Assembly: GCF_002272015.1 (NCBI RefSeq)
Contig: NZ_NPBY01000043.1
Location: 1-64,000, forward strand
From: Paenibacillus campinasensis
Lineage (GTDB): Bacteria; Bacillota; Bacilli; Paenibacillales; Paenibacillaceae
Length of the DNA: 64,000 bases
Direction: 5' to 3'
Made by a program: the position numbers and the translations under genes. The notes under the pieces were generated by a model. That model ran no database searches and was not told the DNA's origin. It was given only the letters and a program-made list of their open reading frames with translations. Shown in pieces: positions 43,148 through 53,880 of this stretch; position 1 is the stretch's first letter; every line of letters begins with the position of its first letter.

Positions 43148-44580
43148 CAGGACTCACCAGCCTCATCGGACGCTCCGAACCGGAAGTAGGCTTCTGCATT
43201 GTTGTAGCAGATCGCCTGGACCATCTCACCCAGCCACGCCGGATCATGCGGTGCCTCGCCGCGCTCCACCCAGTCGCCGAGCAGATTGCACACGATTCTG
43301 CGGAAATATTCATGGCGGGTGTAGGACAAGAAGCTGCGGGAATCGGTCAGCATGCCGACAAAACGGCTGAGAAGCCCCATATTCCCCAGCTTGCTCATCT
43401 GGTCGATCATGCCGTCCTTTGTGTCATTGAACCACCAGGCCGAACCGAACTGGATTTTGCCCGGGATGCCGTCACCCTGGAAGCTGCCAATGAGCGCGGC
43501 GAGAATGTCGTTGTCTCTTGGATTGAGGGAATACAGAATCGTCCGGGGCAGCGCCTGCTCCTGATCCAGACGGTCCAGCAGCCGAACGAGCGGCGTTGCG
43601 AGCGGCGCGTCACCGATGGAATCATATCCTGTATCCGGGCCGAGCGTCTGGAACATGCGGGTATTGTTATTCCGCTGTGCATTGATATGGTACTGCATCG
43701 CCCAGCCAAGCCGGGCATAGATTTTGCCTAGATGGAGCAGCGTGAATGTCTTGTACTTCACTTCTTCCTCCCGGCTAACCCCGGAACCTTGAAGCGCTTT
43801 CAGAAAAATAGCGCCCGCTTCTTCCTGCGTCGTCTCGGCATAAGGCACATAATCCAGCGCATGGTCGGATACCCGTCCGCCAACGGAGTGGAAAAATAGT
43901 GCCCGGCTCTCAAGGGCCTTCAGAAACGAATCATAGTCCGAAATGGTGATGCCACTAGCTTCCGCCAATTTAGCCACCCAAGGTACAAACGTATCCCGGT
44001 TGATTTCGAGCCCCTTATCCGGACGGAATGACGGCAGCATCCGAAAGCCCGGCGCATCCTCCTTGGACAACTTGATATGGTACTCCAACGTGTCGGTTGG
44101 ATCGTCTGTTGTACACACCACCTGCACATTGCTGGACTTGATCAGCCCTCGGGTCGTCATATCGGCTTCGGCCAATCGCGCGTTGGCCTGCTCCCAGATG
44201 TGCGGCGCTGTCTTTTCACTGATGATATCGTCAATGCCAAAAATGCGGCGAAGCTCCAGATGCGACCAATGGAACAGCGGATTGCCCAGCGTCATCGGTA
44301 CCGTCTTGGCCCAGGCGAGAAAGCGGTCATAATCGCTTGCTCCACCGCCGCCCGTAATCAGCTCTTCCCTTACCCCGTTGGCCCGCATCGCGCGCCACTT
44401 ATAATGATCACCGTCGATCCACGCTTCGGTCAGGTTGCGGAACCTGTGGTTCTCGTATATCAACTGCGGGCTTAAATGACAGTGATAGTCTATAATCGGC
44501 ATCTTCTTAGCATACTCATGGTACAGCGTCTGGGCCGTGCGGCTGTGTAACATAAAATCCTCATCCATAAATGGTTTCAT
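43147..44580 (-). CDS. uxaC: Glucuronate/galacturonate isomerase
   Basis: 477 residues, an amidohydrolase-fold isomerase: DYHCHLSPQ near residue 31, RNLTEAWIDGDHYKWRAMRANG, and SWWFNDTKDGM near residue 380. It converts D-galacturonate to D-tagaturonate (and D-glucuronate to fructuronate). First gene of uxaCBA; RBS GGGGTGGTG. A divergent AraC regulator lies 165 bases away. Confidence 0.95.
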   Translation of the reverse strand: MKPFMDEDFMLHSRTAQTLYHEYAKKMPIIDYHCHLSPQLIYENHRFRNLTEAWIDGDHYKWRAMRANGVREELITGGGGASDYDRFLAWAKTVPMTLGNPLFHWSHLELRRIFGIDDIISEKTAPHIWEQANARLAEADMTTRGLIKSSNVQVVCTTDDPTDTLEYHIKLSKEDAPGFRMLPSFRPDKGLEINRDTFVPWVAKLAEASGITISDYDSFLKALESRALFFHSVGGRVSDHALDYVPYAETTQEEAGAIFLKALQGSGVSREEEVKYKTFTLLHLGKIYARLGWAMQYHINAQRNNNTRMFQTLGPDTGYDSIGDAPLATPLVRLLDRLDQEQALPRTILYSLNPRDNDILAALIGSFQGDGIPGKIQFGSAWWFNDTKDGMIDQMSKLGNMGLLSRFVGMLTDSRSFLSYTRHEYFRRIVCNLLGDWVERGEAPHDPAWLGEMVQAICYNNAEAYFRFGASDEAGES

Positions 44581-44685
44581 CGGTTCACCACCCCTATAAA
44601 GTTACCTCCATCATATAGCATCATCAGTTGTAAAACTTCACTTTTTTTGCTCATATAAGCTGTAATTCAACATATCCTGCCTTCC

Positions 44686-44691
44686 TATAAT
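44686..44691 (+). promoter_or_regulatory. Candidate -10 of the AraC regulator gene
   Basis: TATAAT in the 165-base divergent gap 44581-44745, 55 bases before the ATG. The -35 is poor, as often for activated promoters. Confidence 0.35.
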
Positions 44692-44745
44692 TTGGTACAC
44701 TAGAGTTGTTCAGGCACGTCTTCACGTAAGAAAGGAGCAGCGCCG

Positions 44746-45630
44746 ATGAAATCAGAAATGATGGGAATGATGCCTCATATGGAAGCAAACGCAATGACAT
44801 TTGGCGAAGAAGAAGGCGAGTTTTATTACGATCGCGTACACCGGATCGAACCTTTCGAACGAAACAACCATTATCACGGAACGTATGAAGTGTTTTATTT
44901 GGTGTCGGGAGAGCGGCATTATTTTATCAAGGAGAAATTGTATGCCATTCAAGCCGGGGATCTGGTATTCATCAATAAGTTTGATGTGCATAAAACATCG
45001 GGGCTCGGGGACCCGGAGCATGAGCGGATCGTCATCAACTTTTCCGACAACTTCGTCAACGCCAGCCAGCCGCTTCAGCCGCCGGGCCTGCTCAGCCTGT
45101 TCAAGCTTGACCGCCCGCTGCTTCGCCTCAGTCCCGACGAGCAGCAAATCATGCGGTCGCTATTTCACAAGATGGAGCAGGAAATTGCAGAACAGGCACC
45201 GGCGTATGAGCACATGCTTCGCATTCTGCTGACAGAACTGCTGATCCGAGCAGGCCGCATGCTGGATTCGGCGCCAGCCCCGGCACCGGTTTCCAACAAT
45301 CCGCTGCACCAGAAAATAACCGACATCGTCAAGCACATCCATACGTATTATTCGTCCAAAATTACGCTCGACGCCTTGTCATCGACATTCTATATAAGTC
45401 CATACTATTTAAGCCGCATCTTTAAAGAAATTACCGGGTTCACGATCATCAACTACGTCAATCTGACCCGCATCCGGGTAGCCCAGCAGCTGCTGAATGA
45501 TACGGACATGAAAATTGTGGACATTGCGGAAGCGGTAGGTTTTGAAAGCCTCACGCACTTTGACCGCACCTTCAAGAAAATGATGGGCATGACCGCCAGC
45601 AAGTATCGCAAAGGAAGCGGCGCCGGCTAA
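44746..45630 (+). CDS. AraC-family transcriptional regulator
   Basis: 294 residues: an N-terminal cupin sensor domain (about 30-140, FERNNHYHGTYEVFYLVSGERHYF and GDLVFINKFDVHKT) and two AraC helix-turn-helix motifs at the C-terminus (LDALSSTFYISPYYLSRIFKE; MKIVDIAEAVGFESLTHFDRTFKK). RBS AAAGGAG. Divergent from uxaCBA, so it most likely controls the galacturonate genes in response to a uronate; the inducer is inferred from context. Confidence 0.9.
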   Translation: MKSEMMGMMPHMEANAMTFGEEEGEFYYDRVHRIEPFERNNHYHGTYEVFYLVSGERHYFIKEKLYAIQAGDLVFINKFDVHKTSGLGDPEHERIVINFSDNFVNASQPLQPPGLLSLFKLDRPLLRLSPDEQQIMRSLFHKMEQEIAEQAPAYEHMLRILLTELLIRAGRMLDSAPAPAPVSNNPLHQKITDIVKHIHTYYSSKITLDALSSTFYISPYYLSRIFKEITGFTIINYVNLTRIRVAQQLLNDTDMKIVDIAEAVGFESLTHFDRTFKKMMGMTASKYRKGSGAG

Positions 45631-45713
45631 ACTGAAAAGCCCCCGGCTGCCGCATCCCATCGATCCATCCATGGCAGCTCTGCCAAGGGAAACATGCATC
45701 GGGTCATACATAT

Positions 45714-45770
45714 GAAAAAACCGCCCCTTGGGGAGGGACACGTCGGTGTCCACTCCCGCAAAGAGCGGTT
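45714..45770 (-). terminator. Terminator of the SpoIIIE/FtsK gene
   Basis: AACCGC (45719-45724) pairs with GCGGTT (45765-45770) and an inner GGGAGGGACAC element pairs with GTGTCC-ACTCCC; six T follow on the minus strand. Confidence 0.75.
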
Positions 45771-45786
45771 ACTTTCAAGATTCAGA

Positions 45787-48453
45787 TCAACTGATTCGGT
45801 TTTGCTGGTATTGCTCCAGTGACATCAGCACCTCGCGCGGCTTACTGCCTTCATACGGACCGATGATCCCTCGCGCCTCCATGGAATCGATCAGTCTGGC
45901 GGCACGGGTGTAACCCACCCGCATCCGCCGCTGAAGCAGCGATACCGAAGCCTGCTTGGCCTCAAGCACAATCGTCACCGCCTGATCATACAGCTCATCC
46001 AGCTCTTCATCTTCGGCCGATGCGCTGTCATCAATCTCCGGCACGATCGATTCATCGTACTCCGCCTGTCCTTGATCACGGACGAAGTTGACGATGTTCT
46101 CCACCTCATAATCGCTCATGAATGCCCCTTGCACGCGGATCGGCTTGGATGAGCCCATCGGCATGAACAGCATGTCCCCCCGGCCAAGCAGTTTCTCGGC
46201 CCCGGCCATATCCAGAATGGTCCGGGAATCGACCTGGGAAGATACGCCGAAGGCAATCCGGGAAGGTATGTTGGCTTTGATCACGCCAGTAATGACGTCA
46301 ACCGACGGCCGCTGGGTTGCAATGATCAGGTGGATGCCCGCTGCCCGGGCCATTTGGGCCAGGCGGGTAATCGCGTCCTCCACATCGTTGGCCGCCACCA
46401 TCATCAAATCAGCAAGCTCGTCCACGATCACTACGATGTAAGGCAGAACAGCTGCCGGATTATCCTTCATCAATGCATTATAGCCTTCAATGTTACGCGT
46501 CCCGGATTTGGAGAACAGTTCATACCGCTTCTCCATTTCAACGACGATCTTCTTTAGTGCCAATGAAGCCCGCTTCGGATCGGTCACCACCGGAGCCATC
46601 AGATGTGGAATCCCGTTATATACGTTGAGCTCGACCATCTTCGGGTCAACCATCAGAAATTTCACTTCGTCCGGCTTGGCCTTGTACAGAATGCTGGTAA
46701 TAATGCCGTTGATGCACACCGATTTGCCCGAGCCGGTTGCCCCGGCGACAAGCAAGTGTGGCATTCGGGCTAGGTTGCCGACAATCGTCTGCCCCGAGAT
46801 GTCCCGCCCGAAGGCAATCGACAGCTTCGATTCCGCTTCCTGGAACACCGGCGTCTCCATCACCTCTCGCATGGTTACAATGGACACCTCATGGTTCGGC
46901 ACCTCAATGCCGATCGCCGATTTGCCCGGGATCGGCGCTTCCATCCGGATATCCTTAGCCGCGAGCGCGAGCGCAATATCATCGGTCAGATTGACGATGC
47001 GGCTCACCTTCACCCCGATATCCGGCTGAATTTCATAACGGGTAACGGACGGCCCGCGGACAACCTCCAGCACCTTGGCCCTTACGCCGAAGCTTTCCAG
47101 CGTCGCCTCCAGCTTGCGGGCTGTCTGCATATAGTCGCTCTGGTCGCCCGCCTTGCCGCCATTTTTAGGCTTGGATAACAGGCGGAACGGCGGCAGCTTG
47201 TATGGCTTCGGCGGCGGCACCGGCGCAGCTGCGGCTGCCTGGCCGCTCTCTTCCCCACTGCCGCCGGCAGCGGCTGCCTCCGCCTGCTGCCCGGCCTCAT
47301 GATGACCGGCCTCATCATCTGCTGGCAGCTCTTCATAAGCCACCTCATCCACTCCGATGTCTCCCGGTATTTCCGCAGCCGGGCTCTCGGAGGAGAGGGG
47401 TGGCAGCTCCAGGTCATCGACTTCCTCTTCCTCGCCTTTCCCTTCCTGCTTCACATGCTCGAAGAAGTCGCGAATGATCGGTGAAGAAGGCGAAGCCGTG
47501 CCCATATCAGGAGTGGCCGTTTCCGGCTCAGTCTGGCTGAACACAACCGCTTCCGCGGCTCCAGGCGCGCCGACCTCGCCTCCGGTCGTGTAAACCGGCG
47601 GCCCGCCCTCCAGCTCGTCCTCCTCGGGAGCATAAGCAGAAGCAGGCCGCTTCTCTTTGCTGAAGATGTGGAAGATCGGGAATGTCCCCTTTCGCTTCGG
47701 AAGCTTCAGCTGCTCCAGATCTTCGAGATCATCCGCTTCGTCATCGTCATAATCCTCCGGCAGCTTGATATTCTGTTTCGCAGATGTTTTCGCTGCTGCC
47801 TTGCTCCGCGTTTGATGCGCGTTCAGCTGCTTCTGGATTCGCTGTCCCGCCTTCGCCACCCGGACGCGGAACATCCGCATCAGATCGACGTAGGACAGAT
47901 TTGTAATTAGCATAAAGCTGATAAACAGCATTACAATCATAATCAGTCTTGCCCCTATGCTGCCAAACAGCGTCAGCAGTAACGCAAATTGCAAAGCGCC
48001 GACATATCCGCCGCTGATGTCTTTACCCATAACAGGATGAGATCCGTCTGCCGGTTTGCCGCCAATAAGCTCACCCTGCAAATCACTATGTATCTGGCTC
48101 AGCACATTGGAACCGGTCAGCTGACCAATCGGAGCCAGCTTGGATTCAAGTCCCGATATGCTGCTCATCAACGTCAGCGACAGAACAAGAATAAGAACAC
48201 CCGTCTTCCTGCTGTTCCAGCGGCGCGGCCATTTTCGATGAATCATCACCATCAATCCGTAGTAAATGGCAATCAGGGGGATGATAAAATAATACTTGCC
48301 GAGCAAGTAAGCCGACATCTTCGAGAGCGAACGCCCGACAGGAGCTTCTCCCGACAGCGCGATCACCGCCAAGGTCATCAGTACGATGCCATATATTTCA
48401 TATTTCAGTACAGCTGCAAATATCGGCTTCTTTTTTCTCCTACGTTTTGCCAA
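45787..48453 (-). CDS. spoIIIE: DNA translocase FtsK/SpoIIIE
   Basis: 888 residues from the TTG at 48453 (MAKRRRKKK, as in B. subtilis SpoIIIE), preceded by GGGGGTGA. Four membrane helices occupy about residues 15-185, a 200-residue Glu/Ala/Pro-rich linker follows, then the motor (about 400-800) with Walker [10 protein letters not shown] and [12 protein letters not shown], and the C-terminal gamma winged helix ([21 protein letters not shown]) that reads SRS/KOPS sites. It pumps the chromosome into the forespore or across the septum. Linker length and membrane count agree with the family. Confidence 0.95.
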   Translation of the reverse strand: MAKRRRKKKPIFAAVLKYEIYGIVLMTLAVIALSGEAPVGRSLSKMSAYLLGKYYFIIPLIAIYYGLMVMIHRKWPRRWNSRKTGVLILVLSLTLMSSISGLESKLAPIGQLTGSNVLSQIHSDLQGELIGGKPADGSHPVMGKDISGGYVGALQFALLLTLFGSIGARLIMIVMLFISFMLITNLSYVDLMRMFRVRVAKAGQRIQKQLNAHQTRSKAAAKTSAKQNIKLPEDYDDDEADDLEDLEQLKLPKRKGTFPIFHIFSKEKRPASAYAPEEDELEGGPPVYTTGGEVGAPGAAEAVVFSQTEPETATPDMGTASPSSPIIRDFFEHVKQEGKGEEEEVDDLELPPLSSESPAAEIPGDIGVDEVAYEELPADDEAGHHEAGQQAEAAAAGGSGEESGQAAAAAPVPPPKPYKLPPFRLLSKPKNGGKAGDQSDYMQTARKLEATLESFGVRAKVLEVVRGPSVTRYEIQPDIGVKVSRIVNLTDDIALALAAKDIRMEAPIPGKSAIGIEVPNHEVSIVTMREVMETPVFQEAESKLSIAFGRDISGQTIVGNLARMPHLLVAGATGSGKSVCINGIITSILYKAKPDEVKFLMVDPKMVELNVYNGIPHLMAPVVTDPKRASLALKKIVVEMEKRYELFSKSGTRNIEGYNALMKDNPAAVLPYIVVIVDELADLMMVAANDVEDAITRLAQMARAAGIHLIIATQRPSVDVITGVIKANIPSRIAFGVSSQVDSRTILDMAGAEKLLGRGDMLFMPMGSSKPIRVQGAFMSDYEVENIVNFVRDQGQAEYDESIVPEIDDSASAEDEELDELYDQAVTIVLEAKQASVSLLQRRMRVGYTRAARLIDSMEARGIIGPYEGSKPREVLMSLEQYQQNRIS

Positions 48454-48513
48454 AAGAGTCACCCCCGAATCCATATTATATCATATATTCGGTGGCGTAC
48501 CTATGTTCTGTTT

Positions 48514-48756
48514 TCAGCCTTTCGAATCATTTTCCAATGTCGGAATATACCGAATCATGCGCCCCGGCGCATAATCCGGATTCAAGTAATGGTGAAGCTC
48601 GCAATCCAGCAGCCGCACGATTCGAGCCTGCTCCTCACCCAGCAGCTCGACCTCCATCAGCACGCCTCCCAGCCGGATTTCCTTCAGTGGTATCGGCTCG
48701 GCTGGAGGCGCAAATTGCCACAGCATCTCCTCAGGTACAATGCTATACCAGATCAT
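48514..48756 (-). CDS. ylzJ: YlzJ-like protein
   Basis: 80 residues ([15 protein letters not shown] start; [15 protein letters not shown]). YlzJ is a conserved small Bacillales protein of unknown function found between tepA and spoIIIE, the same place as here. It overlaps the tepA stop by four bases (ATGA). Confidence 0.9.
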   Translation of the reverse strand: MIWYSIVPEEMLWQFAPPAEPIPLKEIRLGGVLMEVELLGEEQARIVRLLDCELHHYLNPDYAPGRMIRYIPTLENDSKG

Positions 48757-49523
48757 TGGGTGATGCCTCCCGCATGCGCCGATTTGCGTTCCGTAATCAT
48801 GCTGTTCAGCCGGTTCAGCGCCTGCCCGATGCCGCCTACTTCATCCATCAATCCAAACTTAACCGCATCCGCTCCCGATACAGCCGTCCCGATATCCCGG
48901 TTTAATTCGCCGGTTTTGAACATCAAATCCTTGAACTGATCCTCCGTTATTTTCGAATGACTTGTGACAAAACGGACGACGCGCTCCTGCATCTTCTCCA
49001 TATATTCGAACGTCTGCGGAACACCGATCACTAAGCCGCTCATCCGGATTGGGTGAATCGTCATCGTTGCGCTTTCCGCGATATACGAATAGTCAGCCGC
49101 TACCGCAATCGGCACGCCGATGCTATGGCCGCCGCCAATGACTACCGTCACCGTCGGCTTATTAAGAGAAGCAATCATCTCCGCAATGGCCAGGCCAGCC
49201 TCTACATCCCCGCCTACCGTATTAAGAATGATCAGCAATCCTTCAATCCGCGAATTTTGCTCGGCGGCCACCAGCTGAGGGATCATATGCTCATACTTGG
49301 TCGATTTGTTCTGAGGGGGAAGCACAATATGCCCTTCGATTTGACCGATAATCGTCATGCAAAATATGTTGGAATCCGCGCTGCCAGGCACCGCCGTCTG
49401 TCCCAGCTGCTGAATAGCTTCAGCCACGGTTGCCTTCTTCCCTTCCTCTGTTCCCACAGGCGGATTGCCTGGCGCTCCATTCATCCTGATGTTGCGATCT
49501 GTTTGCGTCCGCTCTTTGTCCAT
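48753..49523 (-). CDS. tepA: Translocation-enhancing protein TepA (ClpP-like)
   Basis: 256 residues with a ClpP/crotonase fold. [18 protein letters not shown] and [15 protein letters not shown] hold the serine-protease-like nucleophile site, and HPIRMSG the His region. The first 55 residues are a Gly/Pro/Asn-rich extension. In B. subtilis TepA is linked to processing of secreted pre-proteins and spore function. Conserved position between rnjB and ylzJ. Confidence 0.9.
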   Translation of the reverse strand: MDKERTQTDRNIRMNGAPGNPPVGTEEGKKATVAEAIQQLGQTAVPGSADSNIFCMTIIGQIEGHIVLPPQNKSTKYEHMIPQLVAAEQNSRIEGLLIILNTVGGDVEAGLAIAEMIASLNKPTVTVVIGGGHSIGVPIAVAADYSYIAESATMTIHPIRMSGLVIGVPQTFEYMEKMQERVVRFVTSHSKITEDQFKDLMFKTGELNRDIGTAVSGADAVKFGLMDEVGGIGQALNRLNSMITERKSAHAGGITQ

Positions 49524-49666
49524 GTGCTGATCCCTACCTTGTCTTTATATAGTCAGGGCCGTTCATCACGGCTACGTCTTAGTATGGCAAACGGCCATAC
49601 CGTTTTATGCCTGGGACAGCACTGGGACATGAATTCCTCCGCAAAATTCCATCACACAACAAATAA

Positions 49667-49710
49667 GCCTCCTCTCGCAGGAACCGTCCATATTACCTGC
49701 GAGAAGAGGC
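49667..49710 (-). terminator. Terminator of rnjB
   Basis: A 15-base stem (49667-49681 with 49696-49710, one mismatch), followed on the minus strand by TTATTTGTT. Confidence 0.75.
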
Positions 49711-49772
49711 GACTGTGTGCCTAGTTATACAATTGTGCTCATTAGCTGCAGACGAATAAAGCTTAATGTCAA

Positions 49773-51452
49773 TTAAACTTCCATGATGATCGGCAGGATC
49801 ATCGGTCTGCGGCGAGTTTGTTCATACAGGAAGCGGCCCAAAGCGTCTTTCACGCTTGTCTTCAGAGACGCCCACTCGTTCACATTCTCGCTCATCAGCT
49901 TCTGAAGCGTGCTGGATACGATGCGGTTCGCCTCGTCCAGAAGCCCTTCGGATTCCCGTACGTATACAAAACCGCGGGAAATGATGTCAGGGCCGGATAC
50001 GATCGCTCCGCTCTGCTTGCTTAACGTTACCACGACAACCAGAATGCCGTCCTGGGACAACAGCTTGCGATCGCGAAGCACGATATTGCCCACGTCACCT
50101 ACACCCAGTCCGTCAATAAGAACGTTACCGGCGGTAACCTTGCCTGCTTTTCTGGCTGATCCGTTCTGAATCTCGACAATTTCACCGATGTCGGTAATGA
50201 AGATATTGTCCGGATCCACTCCAACGGATTCCGCCAGCAGTGCGTGACGCCGCTGCATTCTGTATTCACCGTGAATCGGAATAAAGAACTGCGGTTTCAT
50301 CAGGTTGAGCATCAGCTTCAGCTCTTCCTGGCTGCCGTGTCCGGATACGTGTACGCCGGAATTGGAGCCGCTGTAGATGACATCAGCACCAAGACGGAAC
50401 AATTCGTCAATCGTCCGGCCCACATATTTCTCATTGCCCGGAACCGGAGTTGCCGCTATGATGACGGTGTCGCCTGGCAGTATATCCACCTTGCGATGCG
50501 TCGAGCGGGCCATGCGGGTCAGCGCCGACATCGGCTCGCCCTGACTGCCTGTGCAAAGCACGACCACCCGGTCAGCAGCCATCTTGTTCACTTCTTCCGG
50601 CTCGATAAGCATGCCGTCAGGGATGTGCAGATACCCCAGCTCTGCTGCGATCGAGACGACATTCACCATGCTTCGTCCAATGACGGTTACTTTGCGGCCC
50701 GACGACTCCGCTGCATTAATGACCTGCTGAATCCGATGAACGTTCGAAGCGAAGGTCGCGATAACGACACGCTGCTCGGCTTTGCGGAAAATGTCTTCCA
50801 GAACGATGCCCACACTTCGCTCCGAAGGTGTGAACCCGGGTTTTTCCGCGTTCGTGCTGTCGGACAGGAGTGCAAGCACGCCCTTGCTTCCGATTTCAGC
50901 CATACGCTGAAGGTCGGCATATTGATCATTCACCGGGGTATGGTCAAACTTGAAGTCCCCCGTATGAACGACATTGCCTTCCGGTGTTTCGATGCAGATT
51001 CCGACGGAATCCGGGATGCTGTGGTTCGTTCTGAAGAACGTAGCCTTCATCGTGCTGCCAAGCTCAACTTCGGAATCGGCATGAATCAGAATCCGCTTCG
51101 TCTCTCCCAGCAAATTGGCTTCTCTTAGCTTGTTCTCAACCAAGCCAAGCGTCAGCTTCGTCCCGTACACAGGTACATTCAAATGTTTCAATACGTAAGG
51201 CAGTCCGCCGATATGGTCTTCATGACCGTGGGTAAGCAAAATGCCTCTCACTTTGTCACGATTCTCCGTTAAATAGCTGATATCAGGAATAACAATATCA
51301 ATGCCCAGCATATCCTCCTCAGGAAATTTCAATCCCGCGTCCACGACAACGATGTCGTTGGCATATTGGACAACATACATGTTCTTCCCGATCTCACCGA
51401 CGCCGCCCAAGGCAAAAATCGATAGTTTATCGCTGCTAATTTTCTTTGACAA
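49773..51452 (-). CDS. rnjB: Ribonuclease J
   Basis: 559 residues: a metallo-beta-lactamase domain with the HxHxDH motif (LLTHGHEDHIGG), the beta-CASP insertion (ALLSDSTNAEKPGFTPSE; VIIAATPVPGNE), and a C-terminal RNase J domain. It has 5'-3' exonuclease and endonuclease activity on RNA. I call rnjB rather than rnjA from its position between dapA and tepA, as in B. subtilis. ATG follows GGAGGG. Confidence 0.93.
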   Translation of the reverse strand: MSKKISSDKLSIFALGGVGEIGKNMYVVQYANDIVVVDAGLKFPEEDMLGIDIVIPDISYLTENRDKVRGILLTHGHEDHIGGLPYVLKHLNVPVYGTKLTLGLVENKLREANLLGETKRILIHADSEVELGSTMKATFFRTNHSIPDSVGICIETPEGNVVHTGDFKFDHTPVNDQYADLQRMAEIGSKGVLALLSDSTNAEKPGFTPSERSVGIVLEDIFRKAEQRVVIATFASNVHRIQQVINAAESSGRKVTVIGRSMVNVVSIAAELGYLHIPDGMLIEPEEVNKMAADRVVVLCTGSQGEPMSALTRMARSTHRKVDILPGDTVIIAATPVPGNEKYVGRTIDELFRLGADVIYSGSNSGVHVSGHGSQEELKLMLNLMKPQFFIPIHGEYRMQRRHALLAESVGVDPDNIFITDIGEIVEIQNGSARKAGKVTAGNVLIDGLGVGDVGNIVLRDRKLLSQDGILVVVVTLSKQSGAIVSGPDIISRGFVYVRESEGLLDEANRIVSSTLQKLMSENVNEWASLKTSVKDALGRFLYEQTRRRPMILPIIMEV

Positions 51453-51620
51453 AAGTTCTAACCCTCCTAAAGTTTTTGGACGTCGTTCTAATCGTTATAT
51501 TAAATTTCAAAAAAATACCGCACCCAGTCACTTGAACTCATTATACATGAAGAAAAAGTGAAAACACAAGTCAGCCGATCCCGTGTGCTTTAGGATGCCC
51601 TTGTACAGCTCTTTTAAACG

Positions 51621-51653
51621 AAAAAGCCACCCGTCCAAACAGACGAGCGGCTT
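51621..51653 (-). terminator. Terminator of dapA
   Basis: On the minus strand AAGCCGCTCGTC pairs with GACGGGTGGCTT (12 pairs with two wobbles), then TTTTT. Confidence 0.8.
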
Positions 51654-51670
51654 CCTATCTCCATATGCAA

Positions 51671-52552
51671 TTACAGATTGGACAACAAGTGGTTAATAAA
51701 GGCTGCCTCGCGTTCAGTTGGCGCTACAAGCGGCAGACGAACGTCTCCGACCTGGTACCCTCTTTGCACAAGCGCGTACTTAACGGCCGCCGGGTTCGGG
51801 AGCGGCTCCGGGCATTCGAACAGCCCTTTAAAGAGCGGGAATAGCTGCTGGTGAAGCCGAGCGGCTTCCTTTACCTGGCCATCGACATAAGCTTGAATCA
51901 TCGCTTTCATCTGTGCGCCGGCCACGTGGCTGGCGACACTGACGATGCCATAAGCACCGACCGCAAGCGCCGGCAGCGCTGCTGAATCATCGCCGGAATA
52001 GACGATAAAGCCTTCCGGAGCCCCGGCAACAATCGCCGTTACCTGATCGATCGAGGCACATTCCTTCGTGGCTACCACATTCGGAATCTGGGCCAGACGC
52101 AGCGTCGTTGCTGCGCTCAAGCTGATGCCTGTGCGTCCAGGCACATTGTACAGCATCACAGGCAGCGTGGTCGCAGCGGCGACCGCTTCAAAATGTCTGT
52201 ACAGCCCTTCCTGATTCGGCTTGTTGTAATAAGGCGTTACGAGCAGAATGCCATCCACGCCGCACTGCTCCGCTTTTTTGGTTAGTTCAATGGAATGGGC
52301 CGTGTTGTTGCTGCCCGTGCCGGCGATGATTTTGCTTCTTCCGGCAGCGTGTTTGACCGCAAAGCGGAACAGCTCCAGCTTCTCCTCTTCGGTCAGCGTC
52401 GGCGATTCGCCTGTCGTACCTGCAATGACCAGCGCATCCGACTTCTGGTCCTCAATCAGATGATCGATAAGCCTTGCCGTCTCGTCCCAATGAATGGAGC
52501 CATCCCCGCGAAAAGGCGTGACCATGGCCGTAATTAATCTTCCGAAATCCAC
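51671..52552 (-). CDS. dapA: 4-hydroxy-tetrahydrodipicolinate synthase
   Basis: 293 residues, TIM barrel. Schiff-base Lys is in VVATKECAS (about residue 162), Tyr in MLYNVPGRTG (about 134), and TTGESPTLTEEE near residue 45 binds pyruvate. It condenses pyruvate and aspartate semialdehyde, feeding lysine, meso-diaminopimelate and, through SpoVF, dipicolinate. It follows dapG by 44 bases. Confidence 0.97.
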   Translation of the reverse strand: MDFGRLITAMVTPFRGDGSIHWDETARLIDHLIEDQKSDALVIAGTTGESPTLTEEEKLELFRFAVKHAAGRSKIIAGTGSNNTAHSIELTKKAEQCGVDGILLVTPYYNKPNQEGLYRHFEAVAAATTLPVMLYNVPGRTGISLSAATTLRLAQIPNVVATKECASIDQVTAIVAGAPEGFIVYSGDDSAALPALAVGAYGIVSVASHVAGAQMKAMIQAYVDGQVKEAARLHQQLFPLFKGLFECPEPLPNPAAVKYALVQRGYQVGDVRLPLVAPTEREAAFINHLLSNL

Positions 52553-52596
52553 CTTGATTCCCCCTTGAAAACGGTTGTTGCCGGTAAATCGATTCC

Positions 52597-53811
52597 CTAC
52601 CGGTGAAGTTCAAATTTACTATGCAGTGCACGGAGGGCCTGAGCCATGTCCTCTTTCTTTACGAGTACCCAAATCGTTGTATTGGAATCTGCCGATTGGA
52701 GTATCGGAATGTCGTGCTCGCTAAGCGACTCCACGATTTTGGCCATGATGCCGGGAACCCCGTTGATGCCGCCGCCGATGACGGACACCTTGGCGCATCC
52801 GGACAGACTTTTTGGCTTCAGATTTTGCTTTTGGAGCACCTCGATCGCTTTTTCAGAATCGCTGTCAAACACGGTATAAAGTACCCCGGTAGGGGTAACA
52901 TTAATAAAATCAACGCTGATGGAATGTTCAGCCATCGCTTTGAACACCTTCAGCTGGAGTCCTTCCGAAGGATCACCTTCCACCGAAATTTGCGTAATAT
53001 TGCTTACATAAGCGATCCCAGTCACATACCGGTCCACGATGCCGGTCTGCACGTCCCTGAAGCCTTCGGGCTGGGTCACCAGCGTCCCTTCACTATCTGT
53101 GAATGTTGAGCGAACCCGGACCGGAATTTGGGACTGCATCGCAATTTCCACTGCCCGGGGATGGATGACCTTGGCTCCCTGATGGGCCATATTGCATATT
53201 TCCGTATAACTGACATAGCTTAATGGTTTGGCATCCTCCACGATTCGAGGATCCGCTGTGAGAATGCCATTGACATCGGTATAAATATCAACCATCTCGG
53301 CCCGCAGGGCGGCTCCGAGTGCCGTAGCGGACGTATCACTTCCCCCGCGGCCGAGGGTGGTGAAATCCCCCGTTTCGGTCTGCCCCTGAAACCCGGTCAC
53401 AATCACTACCTGATACCGCTCCAGTTCCTTGATGACTCTCTCGGGCCGCACGTCCACTATACGCGCATTGCCATGCTGACTGTCTGTTGTAAATCCGGCC
53501 TGCGCTCCGGTAAGCACCGTCGCCGTAATGCCTTCACTGTATAGCAGGCTGCACAGGGTAGATGCCGATATGATCTCCCCGCAGCATAGCAGCATATCCT
53601 TCTCACGCGAAGGAAGCGCGTTGCCGTTCTGCTCGATCCAGTTAAGCAGCGTATCTGTCGCGTAAGGCTCACCGCGGCGTCCCATGGCTGATACAACGAC
53701 GACCAGCCTGTACGCATTGGCAAGTTCGCGCTGGATATGACCGATGACGCGCGATCTCGCTTGCGGTGTGGACAAGGAAGTGCCGCCGAATTTTTGAACT
53801 AAGATACGCAT
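52597..53811 (-). CDS. dapG: Aspartate kinase (DapG type)
   Basis: 404 residues: kinase domain beginning MRILVQKFGGTSLSTP, ATP-site GRGGSDTSATAL (about residues 165-176), and two C-terminal ACT domains (about 260-400), consistent with the diaminopimelate-inhibited aspartokinase I of B. subtilis. It phosphorylates aspartate, the first step to aspartate semialdehyde. RBS CGGAGGA. A terminator lies only 34 bases upstream of the start. Confidence 0.95.
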   Translation of the reverse strand: MRILVQKFGGTSLSTPQARSRVIGHIQRELANAYRLVVVVSAMGRRGEPYATDTLLNWIEQNGNALPSREKDMLLCCGEIISASTLCSLLYSEGITATVLTGAQAGFTTDSQHGNARIVDVRPERVIKELERYQVVIVTGFQGQTETGDFTTLGRGGSDTSATALGAALRAEMVDIYTDVNGILTADPRIVEDAKPLSYVSYTEICNMAHQGAKVIHPRAVEIAMQSQIPVRVRSTFTDSEGTLVTQPEGFRDVQTGIVDRYVTGIAYVSNITQISVEGDPSEGLQLKVFKAMAEHSISVDFINVTPTGVLYTVFDSDSEKAIEVLQKQNLKPKSLSGCAKVSVIGGGINGVPGIMAKIVESLSEHDIPILQSADSNTTIWVLVKKEDMAQALRALHSKFELHR

Positions 53812-53845
53812 AAATATTCCTCCGTTTATAGGTGCCCAAAAGACG

Positions 53846-53880
53846 AAAAAAGGCGGGCCGACCGAATTGAAACGGCCGGC
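53846..53880 (-). terminator. Terminator between spoVFB and dapG
   Basis: GCCGACCG (53857-53864) pairs with CGGCCGGC (53873-53880) with one wobble, then six T on the minus strand after a CCGCC spacer. It ends 34 bases before the dapG start and separates the sporulation genes from dapG. The rest of 53812-54000 has no gene. Confidence 0.75.
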
